Shown here: positions 1 through 7,198 of the stretch, in pieces
Position numbering within the stretch: position 1 is the first letter of the stretch
Layout: each line of letters begins with the position of its first letter
Position numbers and translations under genes: made by a program
The notes under the pieces: model-generated
What the model was told of the DNA's origin: nothing
What the model saw: the letters and a program-made list of their open reading frames with translations, nothing else
Databases searched by the model: none
From: Bradyrhizobium sp. 132
GTDB lineage: Bacteria; Pseudomonadota; Alphaproteobacteria; Rhizobiales; Xanthobacteraceae
Reading direction: 5' to 3'
Assembly (NCBI RefSeq): GCF_023074185.1
Contig: NZ_JADPKY010000095.1
Coordinates: 1 to 64,000, forward strand
Length of the DNA stretch: 64,000 nt

Positions 1-1
1 G

Positions 2-481
2 GCCAAGCTTTGCTATATGGGCCACGCCACCATGGAGAACCGGCATGGGCTGGCGGTGGCCGGCAGGGTCACGCATGCCAATGGCACCGCCGAACGCCGG
101 GCTGCGGAGGTCATGCTGAAGGCGAGACGCAAAGCCGCAGGTCGCCGCATCACGGCTGGTGAGGACAAGGCATACGATACGGCCGATCATGTCGCCAACC
201 TTCGCGCCATCGGCGTGACGCCGCATGTGACACAGAACCAGGCCATCACCAAAACCGGCAAGAACCGTAACAGCGCGATCGACGAACGAACCACGCGGCA
301 TCCGGGATACGGCATGTCGCAATCGCGCCGGGCGATGGTCGAGTGCATTTTCGGATGGGGCAAGCAGCATGGCACCATGCGCAAGACCAAACATCGGGGC
401 ATCGCTCGCGTCGCCGCCGACTTCCTGCTTAATCTGATCGCCTATAACCTGATCCGAATTCCCAAACTGCTCGCCGCATAG
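2..481 (+). CDS. IS5-type transposase, 3' part (cut by window start)
   Basis: The open frame runs from base 2 without a start, so only about 160 C-terminal residues are visible. The opening residues (LCYMGHATMENRHGL), a YDTADHV block and the terminal ECIFGWGKQ...TKHRG block with a helical LLNLIAYNLIRIPKLL tail are typical of the C-terminal half of IS5-type DDE transposases. The late E of VECIFGW is the likely third acidic residue of the DDE triad. The enzyme would cut and join the ends of its own element. The preserved end at 589-607 lies about 110 bases downstream. I cannot tell whether the 5' half outside the window is intact. Confidence 0.85.
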   Translation, partial: AKLCYMGHATMENRHGLAVAGRVTHANGTAERRAAEVMLKARRKAAGRRITAGEDKAYDTADHVANLRAIGVTPHVTQNQAITKTGKNRNSAIDERTTRHPGYGMSQSRRAMVECIFGWGKQHGTMRKTKHRGIARVAADFLLNLIAYNLIRIPKLLAA

Positions 482-588
482 CCACCCCGCGCCGGGGCAC
501 ACTCAATAACAAGCTAGAAATTACATCCAACTCTACCGCGCCGCTCCAAAAACGACCGGCGGAAAAATGAAAATTCTCCATTTCAAGG

Positions 589-607
589 TTTTTCAGCAGA
601 CTGCTAG
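589..607. repeat. Putative right terminal end of the IS element
   Basis: The stretch reads as the reverse of CTAGCAGTCTGCTGAAAAA, the style of terminal inverted repeat found on many IS elements with GCTGAAAAA ends. It sits downstream of the transposase stop. The CTAG at 604-607 may be target or end sequence. The matching left end is outside the window, so the boundary is inferred. Confidence 0.5.
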
Positions 608-1122
608 GTGGTGGCGATCGTGAAAGGTGATGGGCATTGACGCAGCACCGGGCGAAAAACCGCTGAACCACGCCAACCTATTGATTGGGCGTGCGGTTAC
701 AGGTCTGCAACAGTCAAATTTGCCTGTCGCGCCTCACGTCATCAAAACTGCGCACCGATTTTTCTGCAATGTCAGCGGCTTGAGGCCATAGGGAGCGAGT
801 ACCGCAATCATCAGCGGTTTTTTCCCAAGAGCGTGCATGACCACCAACCTCATCTAAATGTCTGATTTCACACCCGTTTTCGATTGGCCCCCGGTCGCTC
901 TTGTCGCTGGCCGTCAAGATAGAGCCAATGCCTGCACATCCGACGCCGCAGTCGGTTTCCTAAGGGAGTGGTGCAATCTTGCCGCGGTGAGGCACAACAC
1001 CGGATGGCGGGGCGCCTGGACCTGAGAAGCGTAGCTCGTGAACCACGCCGGCGGGATGCGTAGCGCCGGGCAGCTGACACTCAGGATCTTCCGTACGCTG
1101 CACGTTCGCGACATGGGCGGGT
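608..1122. other. Gene-free stretch beside the IS
   Basis: No supportable gene is seen on either strand; the ORFs here are short, lack good ribosome binding sites and resemble nothing I know. A 13-base word at 674-686 (CAACCTATTGATT) recurs at 6779-6791 just outside the 3' end of the tRNA-Lys gene; see findings. Confidence 0.5.
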
Positions 1123-1918
1123 TTAATCGGCGGCTGGTGTATCCAGAGGTCGGGGTGGTGTGACCGCTTTTAGAGATGCTGGGAGGGCTTCATGAAGATG
1201 AATGACGTCGGCTTCGTCCAAAGCTGGTAGCAGCCGGCTATCAATGTCAAAATTGCTAGCGGGCCAGATTTGACGAATGTCGACACCGTCGTAGCCCAGC
1301 GGGACCTTCATCACGCTACTGCTGACCGCGTGAAAGCACAATTTTCCGATCACCATGGTAGTGACTTGCGTATTGCATTTATGCGGTCGAGGCGCCTCGT
1401 TTGGAGATGAAACCATTTGCAGACCGAAGTGCCTACTCCAGTGATCCTCTGGGTTCGTTCCGATGTATTGGGCGATCCAGATGCGCCATGTATCAAACGG
1501 AGGAGGGTTGAACGATCCTCTCGTGGCACATTTCAAGGTCAGTAAATTCGAGGGGGATCGTGATCAGGCAGAAAAGGGACGCGAGGAGCCACTGATCAAA
1601 CGGAGTTAAGAGACAAGGCTTTCCCGTCACTAGACGGGACAAAGTGTAGATGTTGGCTTGTTCGAGCCGACTCATCCACCCCGTATTGCACATCAAGCAA
1701 GTATTGCGCGGCTTTCTGGATCCTGAGTGTCCCTGCCGGATCTTCTCCCTCCGCGCCGGTCTAGCTCCTTCGTATTTGAAAGTTAGTATTTCTCCGACGG
1801 TTTCGACGTGGTGACTAGCTTTCGGCGGCAAGTACGTATCCAACCATTCTGGCCAAATATGTCCTTTGGTAGCAGGCGTGCCGTCGCAAAAGACACAGCG
1901 CTTCTGAGGCTTCGACAT
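1123..1918 (-). pseudogene. HNH-like zinc-motif protein, frameshifted
   Basis: Two overlapping minus-strand frames together make one protein of about 260 residues. The first (1918 to 1493) begins MSKPQKRCVFCDG and carries C-x2-C, a GHIWPEWL block and a second pair C-x2-C in NTCLMCNTGWMS, a pattern of uncharacterised HNH-like zinc proteins. The second frame (stop at 1123) continues with PPPFDTWRIWIAQYIG, which reads like the normal continuation of such proteins. The shift is +1 and falls near 1500-1540. The downstream frame has only a weak TTG start inside the overlap, so I read this as one broken gene, although a sequencing error or programmed shift is possible. It lies in the accessory region beside the IS. 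Confidence 0.6.
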
Positions 1919-1962
1919 GGTCTACCAGGACGATTGCAGAGCCGGATCAGATCTTAGCCGAT

Positions 1963-2715
1963 TCATAAGTCGCCCTCTTTGCGCAGGCGCGCCAGTTTCG
2001 GAAGAAGCCGGGCGATCTCCGAATTGATTTTGGTCGTATATGCTTGTCGTCTTTGGTGCACATCGTTTGCGCTACTGGAAAATGTGACGCCGTCAATGAG
2101 TTTTTGAGGGTCTTTGGTTCCTCCTGGACGCCGCAGCGCTATATCGAGTGTCGCAATGTGTCGCGTGAGGAGTCCGGTCAATTCGATGATCGATTGTTCA
2201 AAAGCCATCCTCTCCTCATGCGCTGATTGGAATTGCCAGCGCTTCGTGTCCGCAATTTCCCACTCCGCTGTCGTTGCCACAAGGTCTTTCCTTGCGTTCT
2301 CCAACATAGGCGCGATGGTTGTGGCGGCTAACGGACTAATTGGTTGCGCCTGCCGCAACTCGTCAATGATCGTCGTTGATCGCGCAATCTGGTTTAATTT
2401 AAGCGATAGCCGAATTTCGTTTTCCAAAACAGAAGCGAGATCATGCAAAACGCCGTAGCTCTGGATCGCACTTTGCCGATCGGAAATAGCGCGTTGCTCA
2501 GCAAGCTGTGACTGTACGGCAACCCAGGCGGCGAACGCAGCACCAAGCGTTATCATTCCGCTGATCAGGTTGCCGGCAAAGCCGAGCCAATCCGTCAGCT
2601 TGGGAGGTTCGGCTGCGAAGGTAAGTGGCAGACCGATGCTGATCAGGCCAATGAGAGTTGTTGAGAGTGCCAATAGCGCAATCGGTGTCAAACCAGGAAG
2701 GTTAGTTGAGTTCAT
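1963..2715 (-). CDS. Two-TM membrane protein with long cytoplasmic helical domain, unknown
   Basis: A 250-residue protein I do not recognise. Two hydrophobic segments lie at about residues 10-33 (LTPIALLALSTTLIGLISIG) and 45-67, followed by a charged, probably largely helical domain of some 180 residues rich in E, Q, R and K that looks able to form coiled coils (for example around 70-135). There is no catalytic motif that I can see. The layout of a membrane anchor plus helical domain fits many accessory-region hypothetical proteins. The gene stands alone, with codon use less GC-rich than the core genes to its right, consistent with acquired DNA. Confidence 0.65.
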   Translation of the reverse strand: MNSTNLPGLTPIALLALSTTLIGLISIGLPLTFAAEPPKLTDWLGFAGNLISGMITLGAAFAAWVAVQSQLAEQRAISDRQSAIQSYGVLHDLASVLENEIRLSLKLNQIARSTTIIDELRQAQPISPLAATTIAPMLENARKDLVATTAEWEIADTKRWQFQSAHEERMAFEQSIIELTGLLTRHIATLDIALRRPGGTKDPQKLIDGVTFSSSANDVHQRRQAYTTKINSEIARLLPKLARLRKEGDL

Positions 2716-2872
2716 CGGACAACCTTAATCCCGACGCTTAAGACGATTCTTCTCGTGCTGGGGTTCTACCACAGCGCACCATTTCCTGAGAAACAGTAAG
2801 GGGTCGAAACAACCGGGATCGACTCGGCCAGATCCTTTGACCCGCCGCGACTCAGCTTCGGCAGCGCCAGCA

Positions 2873-3037
2873 TCAGTTGGTCGGCCTAGCTCGCCAGCCG
2901 TTTTCCTGATGAGGAATAGTGGCAGTGATGTCGACGTCTCTGCCCGCGGACTGGCGCCATGCCGCGACACCGAAGCATAGGGTCAGCGTCAACGCAGTCC
3001 CCAGCAGCAGCACGGACAAAAACTGGCTCACGCGCAT
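2873..3037 (-). CDS. Possible 54-aa single-TM protein
   Basis: Starting at the internal ATG, the peptide opens MRVSQFLSVLLLGTALTLTL, a clear hydrophobic segment (about residues 5-27), followed by a short polar tail. A GTGGGG stretch directly before the ATG could be a weak ribosome binding site. An N-terminal extension to 3148 is open but looks non-coding. Small exported or membrane peptides of this kind are common in rhizobia, but there is no independent support. Confidence 0.3.
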   Translation of the reverse strand: MRVSQFLSVLLLGTALTLTLCFGVAAWRQSAGRDVDITATIPHQENGWRARPTN

Positions 3038-3220
3038 CCCCACAACCAGAACATGGTGAGGCAGCGAGCACGCATAGGCGATTCGAAAAATGCAGGCCGA
3101 CTGACCTAGAGACAGTTTTCCCCAGGTTGTAAAATAGTGGATTGGCACCTTCGACCTCGGACCGGCCGCGACTCAGGAGCGGCCTGCGCTGGCGCAATCT
3201 TGCGCTTTGTGGAGGCGAGC

Positions 3221-4066
3221 ATGGGAGCGACGCTGTACAGGATCACTGACGAGACTGCGACCCGGATGATGGAGGGCTTGCGCGTCGGGAAGACGCCGAG
3301 AATGTTCGCGATAACTCCAGCGCGATTGGAAGCCTATCTTCAAACCCATCCAGACTATGCCGCGGAAGCGCGGCCTTTAATCGCAGCCAACGCGAAGGCC
3401 GCTGAACTTCGCAAATCGGCCGGAAAGCGTGACAAGACGCATTGCAGCCGGGGTCATCCATTCACACCTGAGAACACTCGCCTCCGAAAAGCTGCAAACG
3501 ATCCGCGCCGCGAATGCAAAATTTGCGAGCGAGAACGCGCGGTGCATGGCAACTCGATGCTGCCACAAAGCGCAGATCGAGTGCGCGAATTGCTCAAGAA
3601 AAACGCTCGGATAGGCAGCTTCACTTCAGCCGGCCTTACCGGGTACATCATGTCACACCGAACGTTTTTACGGCTCCGACGAGAGGACCATGAAATCGAT
3701 ATGCTCGCTGTCAAGATCATCGAAGATTCTCGATCGCGCGCACTTCGCACGCGATGGCTGCGAGTCCGCAATGAAGCGAAGCGTGAGCAGAGCAACGATT
3801 ACTATTCTATCCGCGCCATGCTGCCAGCGACCTTCCCCGATAAGGACGATGTTGTCAGCGCGATCTTCGAGGATCTGCTGACCGGAGCCTTGAGGCGTGA
3901 AGACGTTAGAGCCCGCGTCAAATCCTACGTGGCCTCGCACAACAAGATGTTCCCGACCAAGTACGCCAAGTTCGGCGATAGCCCGCTGGTGTCTTTGGAT
4001 GAGTCCCTGTTCGACAACGGAAGCGGGACACGAGGCGACATTGTCACCCGGGGCCTTTGGGACTAA
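3221..4066 (+). CDS. Zinc-motif protein with sigma-like C-terminus (phage-type), unknown
   Basis: The start at 3221 is chosen because GGAGG lies at 3211-3215 and the upstream in-frame codons look non-coding; this gives 281 residues. Around residues 75-110 is a CSRGHPFTPENT...CKIC block, a C-x2-GH plus C-x2-C zinc-binding pattern that I know from phage HNH-type and small zinc-finger proteins. The C-terminal third (LPATFPDKDDVV...) with SLDESLFDDG-like and GLWD ends resembles uncharacterised sigma-factor-like proteins of rhizobial prophages. That resemblance is from memory. A DNA-binding role is an inference. The gene lies in the accessory region left of tRNA-Lys. Confidence 0.65.
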   Translation: MGATLYRITDETATRMMEGLRVGKTPRMFAITPARLEAYLQTHPDYAAEARPLIAANAKAAELRKSAGKRDKTHCSRGHPFTPENTRLRKAANDPRRECKICERERAVHGNSMLPQSADRVRELLKKNARIGSFTSAGLTGYIMSHRTFLRLRREDHEIDMLAVKIIEDSRSRALRTRWLRVRNEAKREQSNDYYSIRAMLPATFPDKDDVVSAIFEDLLTGALRREDVRARVKSYVASHNKMFPTKYAKFGDSPLVSLDESLFDNGSGTRGDIVTRGLWD

Positions 4067-4123
4067 CGCGGCCAGCAACCGCGCGGGAGACTGTCTTAAC
4101 GCGACAACGGACTTTCCGGCGCC

Positions 4124-4273
4124 CTAATGCAGGACCCGCGCGGCCTCGGCGACCTGGACCCTTTGTTTCAGGTCTTCAAGCTCGTCCATCGCGTCCAGCA
4201 ATCTGACCAGCTCGCGCGCGATATGCTTCAAACTGGGCCTTGGGCGTCTGAGAATACGAGCTCGTTGTGCCAT
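4124..4273 (-). CDS. Small conserved-looking 49-aa protein, unknown
   Basis: The peptide starts MAQRARILRRPRPSLKHIA and continues with a helical, acidic stretch (LVRLLDAMDELEDLKQ), giving a basic head and an amphipathic helix. GGAGG lies about ten bases upstream of the ATG at 4273, which fixes the start; the extension to 4357 lacks such a site. I recall similar basic-head/helix microproteins in Bradyrhizobium accessory regions, but know no function. Confidence 0.5.
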   Translation of the reverse strand: MAQRARILRRPRPSLKHIARELVRLLDAMDELEDLKQRVQVAEAARVLH

Positions 4274-4701
4274 CGGTGCACGCCTCCATGCTTGGGAGGT
4301 CTCTATGGCAAGAAGCGCGCCAAGGCGCCCCGAAAGGGGATAGACAAAATTCACCAAATCATGATGGGGTGTCCGTGGGCCTTAGAACCTGGACCTTGAG
4401 AAGGCGATGCCGCTTGGCAGCGGGATCGACCTGCGCGACGAGCCTTGGCGGGCTTTTAGCGCGATGGCTGCACCTTGGCGGGTGCGCTGACCTGGCTGTG
4501 ACGTATCACGGCCGGGGTGGCGTAGCAATGCCGAGGGCCGCCAAGCCTGCGGCTGATGTCCAAGGGGAAACCCCAAAGGCTACGCCGCGAGTCCTCAAGG
4601 ACCCCGGCTTTGCCGTCCGTCACGGCAAGCGGCCCTTAGAAGCCAAACCTTGAGCACCACCACCATGAAACTCACCGTAGAACGGCCCGCGGAGTCCGCT
4701 G
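4274..4701. other. Stretch without a firm gene
   Basis: Apart from the doubtful 41-codon ORF at 4528-4653 nothing convincing is visible. The longer open frame 4267-4653 is rich in W, R and G in a way typical of shadow translation. Confidence 0.4.
4528..4653 (+). CDS. Possible 41-aa peptide
   Basis: The ORF opens MPRAAKPAADVQGETPKATP and ends in a basic tail. The upstream GGGGTGG at 4514-4520 is a weak ribosome binding site. It lies just before the tightly packed ORF run at 4702-5848 on the same strand. Support is low: no known family and only composition and position speak for it. Confidence 0.3.
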   Translation: MPRAAKPAADVQGETPKATPRVLKDPGFAVRHGKRPLEAKP

Positions 4702-5004
4702 GTGAGCTTTACCGTCGAACCTACAATTTCCTCCGAGCAGTTCTTCCAGGCGCTGGGGCGACTCCGCAGGGAGGCGCAGGACGAGATTGAACGGCTGCTG
4801 GCCTTCCTCGACCGTACCGAACCTGATCCGGACCAGGAGCCATCCCTCGGCAGCCTCGGAGAGCATCACACCGACCAAACGCGATGGGCAGCCGGTGATC
4901 GGAGCGATCTCGAGCAGGATCCCGCCGAATCCGGCATCGGCGATCTTGACGGCTTGCTCGAGCAGGTTGGTTCGCAGGACTGGCAGCAAGGGGCGATGGC
5001 ATGA
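4702..5004 (+). CDS. Small acidic protein, unknown; first of a packed ORF run
   Basis: A GTG start at 4702 is preceded by GCGGAG at 4689-4694. The 100-residue product has an N-terminal helical part (residues 10-35, QFFQALGRLRREAQDEIERL) and a central block with EPSLGSLGEHHTDQTRWAAG, which I associate with small uncharacterised Bradyrhizobium proteins containing EPSLGxxxxHH. The stop overlaps the start of the next gene by four bases (ATGA), suggesting translational coupling. No function can be given. Confidence 0.6.
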   Translation: MSFTVEPTISSEQFFQALGRLRREAQDEIERLLAFLDRTEPDPDQEPSLGSLGEHHTDQTRWAAGDRSDLEQDPAESGIGDLDGLLEQVGSQDWQQGAMA

Positions 5005-5339
5005 GCAACATCCTCACGTTCCCGCGCATGCTTCCTGCATCGAACATCGGCGAACTGCACAACATCTCGTTCGGTAACGGCCGGGCCAGGCCGCGCGCGA
5101 ACATGCACACCTTCGTGTTTCGCAGCTATGACCTGATCGTGGCCTCGTCAGAGGCGGACCTGATCCGCGATGTGCGCCGCGACACCCGGAAGGCGGCGAC
5201 CAAGCTGAACGGGATCCGCCAGCAGATCCTGCGGGATCGCGAGCATGCCGCAGCCCGCGACGACCAGCTCACCAGGGCGGAAGCCAAGCTGAGCGCCGCG
5301 CTCGCCGCGGTGCAGTCCGTCCGATCGGCGGAGGGCTGA
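5001..5339 (+). CDS. 112-aa protein with C-terminal coiled coil, unknown
   Basis: It begins in the ATGA overlap with the preceding gene. The N-terminal half (MSNILTFPRMLPASNIGELH) is not helical in character; residues 50-110 are rich in A, E, R and K with heptad-like spacing and probably form a coiled coil. I do not recognise it. It ends three bases before the next ORF, so 4702-5848 looks like one transcription unit. Confidence 0.55.
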   Translation: MSNILTFPRMLPASNIGELHNISFGNGRARPRANMHTFVFRSYDLIVASSEADLIRDVRRDTRKAATKLNGIRQQILRDREHAAARDDQLTRAEAKLSAALAAVQSVRSAEG

Positions 5340-5342
5340 GCT

Positions 5343-5771
5343 ATGGCGAAAGCAAAGAAGGAGTCCACCGGCCGGACGGTCACCCGACGCCGCAACACCG
5401 CCAGACGGCTCAGCAAGCGCAGGGAAAGCCCCATCGGGCGACTGAGCACGGACGGCGCCAGCAGCCCGCGCAACATCAACAGGCGCCTGCAATGGCTGGC
5501 GGTCGAGTGGAGGCTCGATGCGCCGCCCAGGGTTGGCCGGACTCTGTCAGAAGCCGTTGCCGACTACTGCCAGCGTCACCGCATCAGCTTCGACTGGATG
5601 CTTGGCGGCTGTCTGATCGGCCTCAAGAAGATGGTCGACGAGCGCCGCGGTCGAGAGACGCAGATGCCGACCGCCGAGCAGATCGGAGCGAGATATGCTC
5701 AACTCTCACCCGAGGATCAGGCCATTGTGACGGCCAAGATCAAGCGCATCCTAGCGGCGCGTGACCAATGA
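5343..5771 (+). CDS. 142-aa basic protein, unknown
   Basis: A strongly basic first third (MAKAKKESTGRTVTRRRNTA and onward) is followed by a mixed domain with LSEAVADYCQRHRISFDWML and a C-terminal helix (AEQIGARYAQLSPEDQAIVT). The basic head suggests nucleic-acid binding, but this is composition only. It starts three bases after the previous stop and overlaps the next tiny ORF by ATGA. Confidence 0.55.
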   Translation: MAKAKKESTGRTVTRRRNTARRLSKRRESPIGRLSTDGASSPRNINRRLQWLAVEWRLDAPPRVGRTLSEAVADYCQRHRISFDWMLGGCLIGLKKMVDERRGRETQMPTAEQIGARYAQLSPEDQAIVTAKIKRILAARDQ

Positions 5772-5848
5772 AGCGCCGGCGCCGAATGCACCGAAAGCGC
5801 GACCGGCAGCGGCTGATGACGCACCGCCGGCGGCTGAAATTCCGGTAA
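5768..5848 (+). CDS. Arginine-rich 26-aa micro-ORF
   Basis: The ATG overlaps the stop of the preceding ORF (ATGA at 5768-5771). The peptide starts MKRRRRMHRKRDRQRL and is nearly half arginine, with only two acidic positions at most. It is too short for normal gene calling. The tight coupling and composition suggest it may be translated; it could equally be a chance tail. Confidence 0.3.
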   Translation: MKRRRRMHRKRDRQRLMTHRRRLKFR

Positions 5849-5917
5849 TTCACAGGTAGCGGCGCTTGCTTCGGCGCCGGTACCACTTCAATCTGACGCG
5901 AATCTCAAGAGGCGAAA

Positions 5918-6244
5918 ATGAAATACGACGGAGCGGTCGACCGGGCCGCGAAAGAGATCGCCGCCGCTGTCGACAAAATGGTGGCGACACTCCCGGAAGA
6001 GGTCGCGCCGCATATGGCTATCGCGCGGCTCGTTGGGAAATTAGCGAAGGCACAAACCCAACGTATGCAGTGGGTGATGGAAGATCCATTGGTGCGAGAC
6101 GCCTATGAGGCCTCGTTTGCGCAAATTCCTGCGACCCCCGGACTGACGTATGATGGTAAAATTCGAGAGGCGCATCAGCGAGCGAGCGCGCCGAAGGTTA
6201 GAAACTCGCACCCGACAACAACAGAACTGCACCGATTGCCATAA
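5918..6244 (+). CDS. 108-aa helical protein, unknown
   Basis: AGAGGCGAAA directly precedes the ATG. The first 75 residues are helical and alanine-rich (VDRAAKEIAAAVDKMVATLP), while the last 30 look less protein-like and run convergently into the 3' end of the minus-strand gene at 6198-6434 (47 bases overlap). The tail may therefore be the result of a rearrangement that removed the original stop. No family is recognised. Confidence 0.5.
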   Translation: MKYDGAVDRAAKEIAAAVDKMVATLPEEVAPHMAIARLVGKLAKAQTQRMQWVMEDPLVRDAYEASFAQIPATPGLTYDGKIREAHQRASAPKVRNSHPTTTELHRLP

Positions 6245-6434
6245 GTAGAATGCCCGGCCAGTTTGCGCCAAGCCCCAGGAATCGCACGCCGCGCCTTGAG
6301 GGCTCGAGAGTGTCGGGAACCGGTCCGGAAGAACGTGGGCGGCTGAGCGATCCCCACCAAATAGCAGTGCGCGCCATACACAAGATGCCGCCGAAAACGA
6401 GCAGCGCGCCGAACACCAGCAGGATATTGCTCAT
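6198..6434 (-). CDS. Small two-TM membrane protein (conserved Bradyrhizobium type)
   Basis: The 78-residue product has two hydrophobic helices, residues 4-20 (LLVFGALLVFGGILCMA) and 58-75 (WPGILLMAIGAVLLLSG), joined by a polar loop with a GVRFLGLGANWPG block. I recall very similar small membrane proteins repeatedly encoded in Bradyrhizobium genomes, function unknown. It overlaps the plus-strand ORF ending at 6244 at its 3' end. Confidence 0.75.
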   Translation of the reverse strand: MSNILLVFGALLVFGGILCMARTAIWWGSLSRPRSSGPVPDTLEPSRRGVRFLGLGANWPGILLMAIGAVLLLSGASF

Positions 6435-6566
6435 AACCCGAAACTCCCGGGTTCGTGGTCGCCCCGATCACAACCTCCCTCAACGCGCGCGGCACTTTAA
6501 AGGTCCTAGGCGTCACCGGCGCGTCGCCGATTGCTTTTTCCCCGTGGCCGGAGTCTGATCGCCGCC

Positions 6567-7034
6567 ATGGGGCGGCATCAGCACGACATCGACGAGCTCG
6601 CGCGCATGGAGCGCATCTGCCTGGAGTTGGCGGCCGGCGCCGCTATGCCGGAGGAGAGGGCGGGGCTCGAGTTCATGGCGGGCAACTACCGCGCCGCGAT
6701 TCTGGACATCAAAGCTGGCAACGCGTTTGCAGACACAGTGCAGACACAAGGCTTTTTCAGTCGATCCGAGATTTGCCGCAACCTATTGATTTTGCTTGGT
6801 GAGCGCGCTGGGGCTCGAACCCAGGACCCCGTGATTAAAAGTCACGTGCTCTACCGGCTGAGCTACGCGCTCCCATGGCCGCTGATGGCTTCAAAGAGAT
6901 CGCCATCGTGTTCGGACATTCGAGAAGCATGTCTTGCTGCTACGCTCTACTTGCGTCGCGGGGAAAACCGGCTGTTCTCCGGATCATGCTTTCGGCCCGC
7001 GCTGTGTAGGGGGATGGGGCGCGGAGGTCAATAG
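6567..7034 (+). CDS. Small hypothetical protein running into tRNA antisense; probably truncated
   Basis: The likely start is the ATG at 6567 (MGRHQHDIDELARMERICLE). The first 55 residues look like a genuine small helical protein with an ICLELA-type core. From about 6725 onward the frame leaves coding-like composition and reads straight through the complement of the tRNA-Lys gene (6797-6872) to a stop at 7034. I infer that the native 3' end was lost at the junction between accessory region and tRNA. Confidence 0.35.
   Translation: MGRHQHDIDELARMERICLELAAGAAMPEERAGLEFMAGNYRAAILDIKAGNAFADTVQTQGFFSRSEICRNLLILLGERAGARTQDPVIKSHVLYRLSYALPWPLMASKRSPSCSDIREACLAATLYLRRGENRLFSGSCFRPALCRGMGRGGQ
6797..6872 (-). 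tRNA. tRNA-Lys (anticodon TTT), CCA encoded
   Basis: On the minus strand the gene folds into a standard cloverleaf: acceptor GAGCGCG/CGCGCTC, D arm GCTC...GAGC, anticodon arm CGTGA-CTTTTAA-TCACG with anticodon TTT, and T arm CTGGG-TTCGAGC-CCCAG. The discriminator A is at 6800 and CCA is encoded at 6797-6799. The 3' end points left, toward the accessory region, the usual arrangement when an element has integrated into a tRNA 3' end. Confidence 0.95.
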
Positions 7035-7198
7035 CAGGGGTGGCTGCCAAAACCCGCGGCAGAAGTCGGGATTTGCTCGCCGTTTCCGTGGTTTAAGTCG
7101 GGAATTTTCACCTTGATTGGCGGACAGTCATCCACGCCGAAGAGCGAGGATGGCTTACCGGCCGAGGGCCTCGCCCGCGCCGCGAGGTCGTCTCGCCG

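Noticed and set aside
714..917. 67-codon minus-strand frame in the IS-adjacent gap
   Set aside because: Polar composition is not impossible for a protein, but there is no ribosome binding site, family or neighbour support.
4267..4653. 128-codon plus-strand frame
   Set aside because: Overlaps opposite-strand small gene upstream region, looks like random translation; only the last 41 codons have some coding character and are listed with low confidence.
5848..5917. Hairpin GGCGC/GCGCC near 5862-5880 as a terminator
   Set aside because: The stem is short and no T run follows.
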